Assembly: GCF_023703375.1 (NCBI RefSeq)
Contig: NZ_JAMQGO010000019.1
Location: forward strand, 1 to 34,079
Direction: 5' to 3'
DNA: 34,079 bases
Source: Lutimaribacter degradans
GTDB taxonomy: Bacteria; Pseudomonadota; Alphaproteobacteria; Rhodobacterales; Rhodobacteraceae
Shown here: positions 1-8,049 of the stretch, in pieces
How positions within the stretch are numbered: position 1 is the first letter of the stretch
How the letters are laid out: the number at the start of each line of letters is the position of its first letter
Program-made: the position numbers and the translations under genes
Notes under the pieces: model-generated
The model's input: the letters and a program-made list of their open reading frames with translations, nothing else
Told to the model about the DNA's origin: nothing
The model's database searches: none

Positions 1-99
1 ACGGCGGTGGGGGGCCTGACAAGGCGGCGTGCCGGCCCTTTCGGGTGGCGTTTCGCGGGCAAGCTGTTACACCGCCGGGCATTCGTCTTTCCATGTGCA
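1..99. repeat. Terminal direct repeat, left copy (circular closure overlap)
   Basis: These 99 bases are identical to the last 99 bases of the window. No inverted ends, transposase or integrase lies nearby, so the simplest reading is an assembly overlap of a circular replicon, not a biological repeat. The real molecule would then be about 33,980 bp, and wecB and glmM would be divergent neighbours across the join. Confidence 0.93.
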
Positions 100-111
100 G
101 GGGGCAGGTCG

Positions 112-1236
112 ATGAAAATCCTGGTTGTTTTCGGCACCCGGCCCGAAGCCATCAAGATGGCCCCCGTGATCAGGCGGCTGCGCGAGACGCCGGGCCTGGA
201 GGTCAGGGTCTGCGTCACCGCCCAGCACCGCGAGATGCTCGACCAGGTGCTGGACCTGTTCGGCATCAGCCCCGATTACGATCTGGACATCATGCAGCCC
301 GGCCAGGACCTGACCGATCTGACAGCGCGCATTCTCGTGGCGCTGCGCGACCTGTTGCAGGCCGAACGGTTCGACCGGCTGCTGGTGCATGGCGATACCA
401 CCACCACCCTGGCCGCCGCGCTGGCCGGGTTCTACGGCAAGGTCAGCGTCGGCCATGTCGAGGCCGGGCTGCGCACCGGCGACATCCACGCCCCCTGGCC
501 CGAAGAGATGAACCGCGCGCTCGTGGGCCGGATCGCCGACCGTCATTACGCCCCGACCGAAACCGCCCGCCGGAACCTGCTGGCCGAGGGTATCCCCGAC
601 ACGGCGATACTGGTCACCGGCAACACGGTCATCGACGCGCTGCACGAGATCGAGGCACGGTTCGAGGCCGATCCGGCGCTCGATGCGCAGATGCAGGCGC
701 GGTTCGCCTTTCTCGACCCGGGGCGCCGGATGGTTCTGGTAACGGGCCACAGGCGCGAGAATTTCGGCGCCGGGTTCGAACGGATCTGCACCGCCCTGCG
801 CGACATCGCCGCGCGGGGCGATGTGCAGGTGGTCTATCCCGTCCATCTCAACCCCAATGTCCAGGAGCCGGTGAACCGCATCCTGGGCACGGCGCGCGAT
901 GTGCACCTGGTCGCGCCGCAAGACTATCTGCCCTTCGTCTGGCTGATGCGCCGGGCCCATATCGTGGTGACCGACTCGGGCGGTGTGCAGGAAGAAGCCC
1001 CGAGCCTGGGCAAGCCGGTCCTGGTGATGCGCGACACCACCGAACGCCCCGAGGCGGTGCAGGCCGGCACCGTCCGGCTGGTTGGCTCGGATGCCGCCCG
1101 GATCAGCGATGCGGCGCTTACCCTGCTGCAAGACGACGCCGCCCATGCGGCGATGGCGCGCGCCACGAACCCCTATGGCGACGGCCAGGCCGCGGCCCGC
1201 ATCGCCGCCGCGCTTGGCGCCGAGGCCCAGGGCTGA
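112..1236 (+). CDS. wecB: UDP-N-acetylglucosamine 2-epimerase (non-hydrolysing), WecB/MnaA family
   Basis: This cytoplasmic enzyme interconverts UDP-GlcNAc and UDP-ManNAc, a building block of surface polysaccharides. The protein is 374 aa, the usual length of the family. It opens with the typical VVFGTRPEAIKM stretch and carries HVEAGLRTGD, TGHRRENFG and the C-terminal DSGGVQEEAPSLGKPVLVMR block that binds the UDP moiety. The frame is open further upstream, but the start at 112 gives the conserved N-terminus and has a purine-rich GGGGGCAGG upstream. GlmU on the same plasmid can supply its substrate. No UDP-ManNAc dehydrogenase (WecC) is present, so the product is presumably used as ManNAc or oxidised by a host enzyme. 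glmS follows on the same strand after 131 nt. Confidence 0.95.
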   Translation: MKILVVFGTRPEAIKMAPVIRRLRETPGLEVRVCVTAQHREMLDQVLDLFGISPDYDLDIMQPGQDLTDLTARILVALRDLLQAERFDRLLVHGDTTTTLAAALAGFYGKVSVGHVEAGLRTGDIHAPWPEEMNRALVGRIADRHYAPTETARRNLLAEGIPDTAILVTGNTVIDALHEIEARFEADPALDAQMQARFAFLDPGRRMVLVTGHRRENFGAGFERICTALRDIAARGDVQVVYPVHLNPNVQEPVNRILGTARDVHLVAPQDYLPFVWLMRRAHIVVTDSGGVQEEAPSLGKPVLVMRDTTERPEAVQAGTVRLVGSDAARISDAALTLLQDDAAHAAMARATNPYGDGQAAARIAAALGAEAQG

Positions 1237-1246
1237 GCCCCGGACC

Positions 1247-1266
1247 TCCGCCTGCATGCAGGCGGA
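1247..1266. promoter_or_regulatory. Perfect 20-bp palindrome between wecB and glmS
   Basis: TCCGCCTGCATGCAGGCGGA is its own reverse complement. It starts 11 nt after the wecB stop and lies about 100 nt before glmS. As RNA it would form an 8-bp GC-rich stem with a CATG loop. No U-tract follows, so it is either a weak terminator/attenuator or a dimeric protein binding site; the sequence alone does not decide. Confidence 0.45.
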
Positions 1267-1367
1267 TCCTTGCGCCCTGCCCTTCACCCCATGCGACGGC
1301 AATTGCTTTTTGCGCCGCGTTTTGCGACTGGGAACCGGCAGCATCACGGCAAGACAGGATTGGCAAC

Positions 1368-3188
1368 ATGTGCGGAATTATCGGTGTTCTCGGGAACCAC
1401 CAGGCCTCGCCCATCCTGGTCGAGGGGCTGAAGCGGCTGGAATATCGCGGCTACGACAGCGCCGGGATCGCCACCGTGAATGGCGGCCGCCTGGAACGCC
1501 GCCGCGCGCTTGGCAAGCTGGCCAACCTGTCGGACGCGCTGGTGCATGATCCGTTGCGCGGTACCGCGGGGATCGGCCATACCCGCTGGGCCACCCACGG
1601 GGCGGCCACCACCGTCAATGCGCACCCGCACCAGCGGGGCCGCGTGGCCGTGGTGCATAACGGCATCATCGAGAATTACCGCGCCCTGCGCGCCCGGCTG
1701 GCCGCGCATCAGCTTACCCCGGAAACCGACACCGACACCGAAACCGTCGCCATGCTGTGTGACTGGCACATGTCACAGGGGCTGTCCCCGATCGAGGCCG
1801 CCAAGGCCACCGTTTCCGAGCTGGAAGGCGCCTATGCGCTGTGTTTCCTTTTCGAGGGCGAGGACGACCTGATCGTTGCCGCGCGCAAGGGGTCGCCGCT
1901 GGCCGTCGGCTGGGGCAAGGGCGAGATGTTCGTGGGCTCGGATGCGCTGGCGCTGGCACCGATGACCAACGAGATCACCTATCTCGAAGAGGGGGATATC
2001 GCCATCGTCACCCGCGCGGGTGCCACGTTTCTCAATGCCGCCCAACAGCCCGTCAGCCGCCCCCGCCGCACCGTCGATCTCGACAGTGCCATCGCCGACA
2101 AGGCCGGGCACCGGCATTACATGTCCAAGGAGATCGCCGAACAGCCCGACGTGCTGGCCAATGCGCTGGAATACTATGCCGGCGACAACGAGGGCGGGCA
2201 AATGCTGGAAGCCGGGGTGGATTTCAGCGCGTTCGACCGGGTCGTCATGGTGGCCTGCGGCACCGCCTCGCTGGCCTGCCTGGTGTCGAAATACTGGGTC
2301 GAGCAGATCGCGCAGATGCCGGTGGATGTCGATATCGCGTCCGAGTTCCGCTATCGCGAGGCGCCGCTCGACGCCCGTACGCTTGCCGTCTTCGTCAGCC
2401 AGTCGGGCGAAACCGCCGATACGCTGGCCGCGCTGCGCTATGCCACGGGCAAGGCCGGCAAGGTCGTGTCCGTCGTCAACGCGCTGGAAAGCTCGATCGC
2501 CCGCGAAAGCGATCTTGCCCTGCCCATCCTGGCCGGCCCCGAGATCGGCGTTGCCTCGACCAAGGCCTTCACTTGCCAGCTTGCGGTTCTGGCCTCGCTC
2601 GCATTGCAGGCGGGCCGCCAGCGCGGCACGATCGACCCCGCGCAACAGCGGTTGCTGACCGATCAGCTGCGCCAGGTCCCCGGCCAGGTCGCGCAAGCCC
2701 TGGCGATCGCCCCGCAGATCAAGGCGGTCAGCGCCCAGCTGGCCCGCTATGACCACGTGCTGTTCCTTGGCCGTGGCGCGCTCTACCCGCTGGCCCTGGA
2801 GGGGGCACTCAAGCTCAAGGAGATCAGCTATATCCATGCCGAGGGCTATGCCAGCGGCGAGCTCAAGCATGGGCCCATCGCGCTGATCGACGAGGAAATG
2901 CCGGTGGTCGTTCTGGCGCCGCATGACGGCATGTTCGACAAGACGGTGTCGAACATGCAGGAGGTCATGGCGCGCGGGGGCAAGATCGTCATGATCAGCG
3001 ACGGCCCCGGGTTAAAGGATGGCGGCGACGGGGCCTGGCAAAAGGTCGAAATGCCAACCATCGATGGCCCATTTGCCGCGATTGCCTATGCCGTACCGGT
3101 CCAGGAGCTGGCCTATTTCACCGCGGTGGAAAAGGGCACCGACGTGGACCAGCCCCGCAACCTGGCGAAATCGGTCACGGTAGAATGA
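1368..3188 (+). CDS. glmS: Glutamine--fructose-6-phosphate aminotransferase (isomerizing)
   Basis: It makes glucosamine-6-phosphate from fructose-6-phosphate and glutamine, the first committed step to UDP-GlcNAc. The protein is 606 aa, the normal full length. It starts MCGIIGVLG, where Cys2 becomes the N-terminal nucleophile after Met removal. The glutaminase half has YRGYDSAGIA, GHTRWATHG and HNGIIENY; two SIS isomerase domains follow, with SQSGETADTLAALR and the conserved C-terminus KSVTVE. The frame is open far upstream, antisense-free but overlapping wecB, so the start at 1368 is fixed by the obligatory MCG. This gene is normally chromosomal and essential for cell wall synthesis; here it probably boosts or replaces the supply for exopolysaccharide. 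glmM and glmU complete the pathway on the same plasmid. Confidence 0.97.
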   Translation: MCGIIGVLGNHQASPILVEGLKRLEYRGYDSAGIATVNGGRLERRRALGKLANLSDALVHDPLRGTAGIGHTRWATHGAATTVNAHPHQRGRVAVVHNGIIENYRALRARLAAHQLTPETDTDTETVAMLCDWHMSQGLSPIEAAKATVSELEGAYALCFLFEGEDDLIVAARKGSPLAVGWGKGEMFVGSDALALAPMTNEITYLEEGDIAIVTRAGATFLNAAQQPVSRPRRTVDLDSAIADKAGHRHYMSKEIAEQPDVLANALEYYAGDNEGGQMLEAGVDFSAFDRVVMVACGTASLACLVSKYWVEQIAQMPVDVDIASEFRYREAPLDARTLAVFVSQSGETADTLAALRYATGKAGKVVSVVNALESSIARESDLALPILAGPEIGVASTKAFTCQLAVLASLALQAGRQRGTIDPAQQRLLTDQLRQVPGQVAQALAIAPQIKAVSAQLARYDHVLFLGRGALYPLALEGALKLKEISYIHAEGYASGELKHGPIALIDEEMPVVVLAPHDGMFDKTVSNMQEVMARGGKIVMISDGPGLKDGGDGAWQKVEMPTIDGPFAAIAYAVPVQELAYFTAVEKGTDVDQPRNLAKSVTVE

Positions 3189-3225
3189 AGCGCGGCCCTT
3201 CCGGTTTGCCGGCGCGGGGCGCCCC

Positions 3226-3591
3226 TCAGAACCGCGCGGCCAGCGTGGCCACGCCCACGGGCAGCGCGGGCCAGGCCGGATCGTCGCCCGCGTCGATGGC
3301 GCGGCGGCATTCGCCCTGCATCGCCGCGACCCAGGCTTTCCAGGCGGCGGCGGTTTCCAGGTCGCCCTCGACAAACCCGGCCTGGGCGCGCGCTGCATCG
3401 GCGCTGACCCCGTCGGCGCGCATCGCGGCATAGATCACCCCGGCCTGCGCGATATTGGCCTGTGCCGTCTCGCCCACGGCGCCCAGGATCAGGGCGCGGC
3501 ATGCGGCCTTGATCGCGCCGGAACGGGCCGTGGCGGCCTGCGCGGCCCTGGCCTCGGCGGTGATAAGTTGCGTGAGATCGATATTGCTCAT
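3226..3591 (-). CDS. Hypothetical protein, last gene of the DUF2793 operon
   Basis: A 121-aa Ala-rich protein with no signal peptide or membrane segment. It looks largely helical, with repeated Ala/Gln heptad-like stretches in the first 60 residues and a Trp-containing segment around residues 80-105 (AAAWKAWVAAMQGECRRAI). Its start overlaps the stop of the upstream gene by 4 nt (ATGA), so it is surely co-translated with it. I do not recognise a characterised family. Small proteins of this kind often sit downstream of DUF2793 genes in roseobacter prophage-like sets, which suggests a helper or structural role for the spike-like protein. It converges on glmS with only 37 nt between stops. Confidence 0.75.
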   Translation of the reverse strand: MSNIDLTQLITAEARAAQAATARSGAIKAACRALILGAVGETAQANIAQAGVIYAAMRADGVSADAARAQAGFVEGDLETAAAWKAWVAAMQGECRRAIDAGDDPAWPALPVGVATLAARF

Positions 3592-3905
3592 GTCGCGGGC
3601 TCCTCGGGCAGGCTGTGTGCTGGCAGGTCGATCACGTCATCGCCGGTCACCATGACAGGCCGGGGGAAAAGCGTTTCCCCGGGCGCGCGCGGGCCGTGCG
3701 ACAGCGCAAGGGTCAGGTGCAGAACGCCGCCCTCGCGGGTGACGGGGCCTGTGATCCACTCGGACGCCACGGCCCCTGCCGGCAGGGTTGCGCCTTCGGG
3801 CACGACACTGAAATCGAAGGCTTCGCCGTCGATCAGCAGCGTGTCGCCCTGCCGCGCGAATATCGGGCGATCATCGCGGCGAACGGGGGAAAATGTGATC
3901 TGCAT
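3588..3905 (-). CDS. Hypothetical phage-associated small beta-rich protein
   Basis: A 105-aa protein beginning MQITFSPVRRDD, with no signal peptide or membrane span. It alternates hydrophobic and polar residues as in beta strands (DTLLIDGEAFDFSVVPEGATLP, then GVLHLTLALSHG) and ends in a Pro-rich tail. From memory, proteins with this EAFDFS/PEGATLP pattern lie beside DUF2793 genes in prophages and phage-like loci of Rhodobacteraceae; no function is established. It lies 12 nt after the DUF2793 gene and overlaps the following gene by 4 nt, so all three form one operon. A tail accessory protein or chaperone is possible, but this is inference. Confidence 0.78.
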   Translation of the reverse strand: MQITFSPVRRDDRPIFARQGDTLLIDGEAFDFSVVPEGATLPAGAVASEWITGPVTREGGVLHLTLALSHGPRAPGETLFPRPVMVTGDDVIDLPAHSLPEEPAT

Positions 3906-3917
3906 GGCGGTGTCTCC

Positions 3918-5000
3918 TCAGAACCAGCGGCCAATGGCCATTGCATTCGCATAGGTGGTTGCGGCGAAAGACGAGGCTGCGAACGCCTTGAAGCCAACGA
4001 ACGTGTTGCCGGGGACACCTGCTGTCAGCCACCGCGCCGGATTGTCACATGTTCCGGACACGACCGGCTTTGTTCCGGCAAGGAACTCTGCCGGGAATGT
4101 CCAGGCAGTGTTGGTTCCCGACCAGAAAACAGACCCGCTCGAATCGTCGCAGGGGTCCAGGGCGAACTGGTAGACCCAGCAGATCTGCGTGCCGTCCGCG
4201 AAGCGCGCATAGTCGCCATTGGCATTGCTGCCCCGCTCGATCACCGCGCCCGTGGGCGTGCCGCCGGATTGGCTGGCAGAGCCGACAAGATTGCCCGGCC
4301 CGTACGCGTAATCGGCCCGGGCCAAACGCCCCGCCGTCGTATCGGTGGCGTCGGCCTGGACCGCGGCCCCACCGACATGACCGCTCATGGCGTCAACCAC
4401 CAGCGCCTCGGTCCAGGTGCTGCCATCGGCGCTGACCTTGAGATGGAAATCATTGTCTCCCGCCAACCCGAGCTCGGCATGGCCGGTCCATCCCGACTGG
4501 TAAAGCAGCGCTCCGGTCTCGCCGGGGCCGGCCTTGTTGATCTTGACCTGGTGACCTGCACCAGCATGGGAAAACAGGCTGGCCCCGGCGGCCACGGCCA
4601 ACCGGTTGGTGGCATCCGACGCGGTGCCGACCCCCACCCCGTCCAGGTTGTCGAAATCAGGGGTGACGGGTATCCAGTCCCCGCCCCGGCAGGCCACAAG
4701 CCGCGCCCCGGCCGCATCCCAGGCCCGCCAGCCCTCTTGCGGGGCCATGAACAGCCAGCCCGGATCGGCCCATTGCGCCAATTGACCGCCCTGCCCCGCC
4801 CAGGCCCCGGTCGGGGCGGGGCCAAGCGCATGGATCTCGCCCGGGGCCGGCACCGCGGGCGGGGTCTCGCTCCCGATGCCGGTCAGGACAAGCTGCGCCA
4901 GCGTATCAAGCAACTGGAGCGCTTCGTTATGGGTGACGTGTTTCTGGGCTTGCGACGGGGCAATCACCGGCAGGCCCAGCCGAGCGGTGGTATTCGGCAT
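3918..5000 (-). CDS. DUF2793 protein with phage tail-fibre/spike-like C-terminus
   Basis: The 360-aa product starts MPNTTARLGLPVIAPSQAQK; the SQAQKHVTHNEALQLLD segment at about residues 16-32 is the DUF2793 signature. The middle is Gly/Ala-rich and beta-like. The last ~90 residues (GTQICWVYQF, then FPAEFLAGTKPVV, ending AIGRWF) resemble the gp53-like C-terminal domain of phage tail fibres. DUF2793 proteins occur in phages and, as I recall, in capsule-binding spike components of gene transfer agents of Rhodobacter relatives. The frame is open upstream to 5189, but that would run into repA, and the conserved N-terminus sets the start at 5000. No other phage structural genes are present, so it may act alone as a glycan-binding surface or released protein, or be a phage remnant. 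Confidence 0.85.
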   Translation of the reverse strand: MPNTTARLGLPVIAPSQAQKHVTHNEALQLLDTLAQLVLTGIGSETPPAVPAPGEIHALGPAPTGAWAGQGGQLAQWADPGWLFMAPQEGWRAWDAAGARLVACRGGDWIPVTPDFDNLDGVGVGTASDATNRLAVAAGASLFSHAGAGHQVKINKAGPGETGALLYQSGWTGHAELGLAGDNDFHLKVSADGSTWTEALVVDAMSGHVGGAAVQADATDTTAGRLARADYAYGPGNLVGSASQSGGTPTGAVIERGSNANGDYARFADGTQICWVYQFALDPCDDSSGSVFWSGTNTAWTFPAEFLAGTKPVVSGTCDNPARWLTAGVPGNTFVGFKAFAASSFAATTYANAMAIGRWF

Positions 5001-5089
5001 GGCGTGGCATCCTCGCGGGAATTTCGATGGGCCCAGCGATAGACCTGCCCCGTTTGACGCCACCCTAACAGGGCGTGCTTTGCTCTTTG

Positions 5090-6124
5090 TTAACCCTTCG
5101 GCGTCATGCGGCTGCGCAGCCAGCCCAGGAAGGCCTTGTCCGGATCGGAAAGGCGGGCCCGCCCGGTTTCGGCCCACCAGCCCTGCCATTCGGCCACCAG
5201 CCCGTATATGTCCATGCCCGGAGCCAGCCGACGTGCCGCATCCAGGGTTTCAGCGCCGACATGCGGGGCGTCGGGGCGCCGGGCACTGCCCCGACGTGTC
5301 ACCCGGACCAGGTCGCCCTCTTCCTCGACCAGCCGGTAATCGGGCAGATGGTCATCGGCGATCATCCGGCGGATCGCGGCACGAAACACCCGCAAAGGCG
5401 CCGCGCTGCCGGTTTTCTTGTGCAGAACCGTCACGCTCACCCGCCAGTCGGGCTGGCGCCCGCAATGCTTGCGAGCCAGTTCGTAGACCCGCCGCTCCAA
5501 GGGTTTGCGCAGCCGGAAATAATCCCGGCTCAGCGTCAGCACCGATTTCGCCAGCACCGCGCGAAACAGCCATTCGCTCAGCGTGACCACCACCGACACC
5601 ATGCGCCCACCACGCGACTTGCGCTTGATTTCCCATTCCTCGATCAGGCCGAATCCGCGCGTCGTCTCTTCGCCGCCGGCGCTGAGGTTGGTGGTGATGC
5701 GGGTGCCGGCCAGTCGCTCAAACGCCTCGCGCAGGCGGGTATAGCCATCGCCGGACGTGTCGCGATTTGTGGCCACCAACAGATCATGCGCCTTCAGATG
5801 CAGCGTACGGCTGATCGCGCGGCCGGCGTTCATCGCGGCCATCAGCTGACTGATGCAATAGATCAGGATATCCTTGTCATGGATCGTGGCCCGGCCCCTG
5901 ACGCTGGGGGTCACCTGCACCTCGATCCCGTTATGGGCATAGGACAGGATACGCCGGTCGGGGCGCGTCGACAGCGAAAAGATCGGATGTTCCATGGAGC
6001 CAAGGTCATCCTTTGGCGACGCACCGAAAATATCGCAGACAAAGAAATCGCCCGTCGGATGCCGGTCCGGCAACAGGCCCGCGCCGCCTCTTGAATCTGC
6101 CCCCATGCCGCCCGTCCCCGTCAT
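5090..6124 (-). CDS. repA: Plasmid replication initiator RepA (RPA family, RepA-I type of roseobacters)
   Basis: This protein binds the origin and starts plasmid replication. The 344-aa product has the long conserved block of the RPA family: LLPDRHPTGDFFVCDIF near the N-terminus, MEHPIFSLSTRPDRRI, HDKDILIYCISQLMAAMNAG, TNRDTSGDGYTRLREAFERLAGTRI and RKPLERRVYELARKHCG, consistent with winged-helix DNA-binding domains. The conserved block begins before residue 20, so the start is at or near 6124 (an in-frame ATG at 6106 is the alternative). repA is transcribed away from parA, and the 460-nt region between them holds the origin. The class assignment (RepA-I, as in rhamnose-operon plasmids) is from recognition, not from a tree. 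Confidence 0.93.
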   Translation of the reverse strand: MTGTGGMGADSRGGAGLLPDRHPTGDFFVCDIFGASPKDDLGSMEHPIFSLSTRPDRRILSYAHNGIEVQVTPSVRGRATIHDKDILIYCISQLMAAMNAGRAISRTLHLKAHDLLVATNRDTSGDGYTRLREAFERLAGTRITTNLSAGGEETTRGFGLIEEWEIKRKSRGGRMVSVVVTLSEWLFRAVLAKSVLTLSRDYFRLRKPLERRVYELARKHCGRQPDWRVSVTVLHKKTGSAAPLRVFRAAIRRMIADDHLPDYRLVEEEGDLVRVTRRGSARRPDAPHVGAETLDAARRLAPGMDIYGLVAEWQGWWAETGRARLSDPDKAFLGWLRSRMTPKG

Positions 6125-6230
6125 ATCCTTCGCCCCGATTCCCGGCAGACCGATCTGCCCTGTTCGGGCTGCTGCCCTGCGTTTTATCCCTCCCCGATTC
6201 TATCGGGGTTTCAGTGACACCACCCTAGAG

Positions 6231-6239
6231 TTATCCACA
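6231..6239 (+). promoter_or_regulatory. DnaA box
   Basis: TTATCCACA is an exact match to the consensus DnaA-binding 9-mer. It lies just outside the repA 5' end and upstream of the direct repeats, where host DnaA would assist RepA in origin opening. Confidence 0.8.
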
Positions 6240-6273
6240 GGTCCGATCCAGCCCGTCACCACGTCCTTTCGGC

Positions 6274-6339
6274 GGACCAGAGTCACCTTGGCGTGGGATC
6301 AGAGTCACCCTTTCGGGGGTTCAGAATCGCGACGACCCG
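6274..6339 (+). repeat. Three iteron-like direct repeats with 22-bp period
   Basis: The units contain CCAGAGTCACC (6277-6287), TCAGAGTCACC (6299-6309) and the more diverged TCAGAATCGCG (6321-6331), each starting 22 bp after the previous one, i.e. about two helical turns. A related TCAGTGACACC is at 6211-6221. Equal spacing beside repA suggests RepA binding sites. The third unit is weak, so the count of functional sites is uncertain. Confidence 0.65.
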
Positions 6340-6512
6340 GAAAAACCGGCGCAACCATCGGATTCAAAAGGATTTGCTCAAATCACACGACACCCGTAAC
6401 GTATAATTAACAAATAATAACAGGCAGATTTTTGCGTAGCCCGGAAATACCCATGGCGCAAAAAGGTAAAGTGCCGGATTTTGCAGGGAAAAAGCAGGAA
6501 TACCCCATAGGG

Positions 6513-6580
6513 ATACGCTCTTTTCTTCCATGTCTGCTCTTTTGGCGTATACTGGCGAAAACACAGAACATCGCGAGGCG
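6513..6580 (+). promoter_or_regulatory. Probable parAB promoter/operator region
   Basis: A near-consensus -10 element TATACT lies at 6548-6553, about 32 nt before the parA start, with a poor -35 around 6525-6530. It is surrounded by a direct repeat GCTCTTTT (6517-6524 and 6536-6543) and an inverted pair ATACGC/GCGTAT (6513-6518 and 6545-6550), as might be expected for an operator bound by ParA or ParB in autoregulation. GAGG at 6575-6578 is the parA ribosome binding site. Confidence 0.4.
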
Positions 6581-6584
6581 ACGC

Positions 6585-7964
6585 ATGGGCAGCACACTCC
6601 CTCCCTATCTACAGATAGATCCCGATCACGCGCTGGGGCAGCTTGGCGCTCCGACGACCACGGCAGATTTCCAGTCGATCGCCCAGGCTTGCGCCCGGGG
6701 GCGCACCGACCTGGCCAGTCGCGGGCTTGAGGAAACCGGCAAACGCAGCCTGCGCCGTTTTTCCACCTGGGAAATCACCCGCTACCTGATCCCCGTCGCC
6801 ACCGGCCATTTCCGCCGCGTGCTCAAACAGAACCCCGACCTGCCCCAAGGCCATTCCGAAACCGAGGGTGGCGCCAAGTGGTTCACCCTCGACGAAGTTC
6901 TGCGCCTGCGTGCGCATTTCGCTGCCGAAGGCTCGAAGGCCAAATCCTACCTGCCCTACCGCCCTGCCGGGCAGAAGGCGAAAATCGTGGCGGTGGCAAA
7001 TTTCAAGGGCGGTGTCGGCAAGACCTCGACCGCCGCGCACCTGGCGATGTCCGCCGCGCTGGATAGCTACAAGGTGCTGGTGGTCGATCTCGACAGCCAG
7101 GGCAGCATGACCTCGATCTTCGGGGGCAAGGTGGATGATGAGTGGCAGACGGTCTTTCCCTTGCTGGCGCGCCATTACGCCACGCATCTGCGCGCGGACA
7201 ACCAGCGGCGGCTCGACCGGGGCGATGCGCCGGTGCCGCTCGACGACTCTTTGACCGAAGCGCTCGAGATCACGGCCCAGAACCTGGTGCAGCCGACCCA
7301 TTGGCCGAATATCGACCTGATCGGCGCCCAGCTCAACCTTTACTGGGCCGAGTTCCAGATCCCGGTCTGGCGCATGCAGGCCCGGGGCTGGAAGCTGTGG
7401 GATGCGCTGACCGACATGTTCGAGGCCGACGGGGTGCTTGACGAATATGACGTGATCTTCCTCGATACCCCCCCTGCCCTGGGCTACCTGACGATCAACG
7501 GGTTGGCGGCGTCGGATATTCTGCTGGTGCCCATGGGGGCCTCGTTTCTCGAATTCGATTCCACCGGCCGTTTCTTCGACATGCTGCATTCCACGTTCGC
7601 CTCGATCGAAGAGGCCGAGAACATGGCCGCCCGGGCCCTGGGCCGCGAGGGGCTGGCCTTTCAATGGGATGCGGTGCGCGCGCTGATCACCCGCTATGAC
7701 GGCACCCAGCAGGCCGAGCTGGCCGCGTTGATGCAGGCGTATCTGGGCCCTACCCTGTCGCCGCATCGGCAGGATTACACCGCCCTGATCGGGCAGGCCG
7801 GCGAAAGCGTGCAGGGCATCTACGAGGCCGATTACCGTGATTTCAACCGCGAAACCTATGTGCGTGGCCGGGAAACCTTCGATGCCACCTATGCCGCGTT
7901 CAAGACCCTGCTGGCTGGCAGCTGGCGCCGCGATGAGCTGGCCGCCGCGGAGGCAGCGGAATGA
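6585..7964 (+). CDS. parA: Plasmid partition ATPase ParA
   Basis: The ATPase drives plasmid segregation together with ParB and the parS sites. The product is 459 aa. Residues ~1-125 form an N-terminal extension with a predicted DNA-binding region, as in type Ia ParA proteins that repress their own operon. The deviant Walker A motif KGGVGKTS is at 141-148, followed by VVDLDSQGSMTS and the Walker B-like DVIFLDTPPALGY. The frame is open up to 6432, but only the start at 6585 has a ribosome binding site at good distance (GAGG), and the upstream codons lie in the origin. parB follows after 85 nt that contain a parS-like palindrome. Confidence 0.95.
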   Translation: MGSTLPPYLQIDPDHALGQLGAPTTTADFQSIAQACARGRTDLASRGLEETGKRSLRRFSTWEITRYLIPVATGHFRRVLKQNPDLPQGHSETEGGAKWFTLDEVLRLRAHFAAEGSKAKSYLPYRPAGQKAKIVAVANFKGGVGKTSTAAHLAMSAALDSYKVLVVDLDSQGSMTSIFGGKVDDEWQTVFPLLARHYATHLRADNQRRLDRGDAPVPLDDSLTEALEITAQNLVQPTHWPNIDLIGAQLNLYWAEFQIPVWRMQARGWKLWDALTDMFEADGVLDEYDVIFLDTPPALGYLTINGLAASDILLVPMGASFLEFDSTGRFFDMLHSTFASIEEAENMAARALGREGLAFQWDAVRALITRYDGTQQAELAALMQAYLGPTLSPHRQDYTALIGQAGESVQGIYEADYRDFNRETYVRGRETFDATYAAFKTLLAGSWRRDELAAAEAAE

Positions 7965-7980
7965 CCCGGCCACGGCATAC

Positions 7981-8002
7981 CCGTTTCGCGCGCGAAACAT
8001 TT
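7981..8002. promoter_or_regulatory. parS-like centromere site 1 (between parA and parB)
   Basis: It contains the perfect 16-bp palindrome GTTTCGCGCGCGAAAC at 7983-7998. The flanks (CC before, ATTT after on this strand) are identical, in reverse orientation, to those of sites 2 and 3, giving 22 identical bases in all three copies. Location within the par operon supports a ParB-binding role. Confidence 0.82.
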
Positions 8003-8049
8003 CCTTGCACCATTGACTGCCGGGCACCCACGAAGAAAGGAGGCCCTGC

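Larger units (their letters stand above)
6190..6430. other. Probable replication origin (oriV) between repA and parA
   Basis: The 460-nt gap 6125-6584 contains no credible gene. This part holds, in order, a 7-bp inverted repeat (CCCCGAT-TCT-ATCGGGG, 6192-6208), a perfect DnaA box, three direct repeats at exact 22-bp spacing, and a strikingly AT-rich stretch (about 6395-6427, including GTATAATTAACAAATAATAA) in an otherwise GC-rich molecule, a likely unwinding element. Position next to the initiator gene and this arrangement match iteron-type origins. The rest of the gap to 6584 carries the parA promoter region. Confidence 0.75.

Noticed and set aside
67..1347. 426-aa minus-strand frame opposite wecB
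   Set aside because: wecB has all family motifs in the opposite strand; the antisense protein has no recognisable domain.
45..1367. Upstream extension of the glmS frame (1047 aa in total)
   Set aside because: GlmS must begin with MCG for the N-terminal Cys; the extension is Arg/Pro-rich shadow sequence of wecB.
6364..6597. 77-aa minus-strand frame in the origin region
   Set aside because: It overlaps the AT-rich element and parA promoter, has no ribosome binding site and resembles no protein I know.
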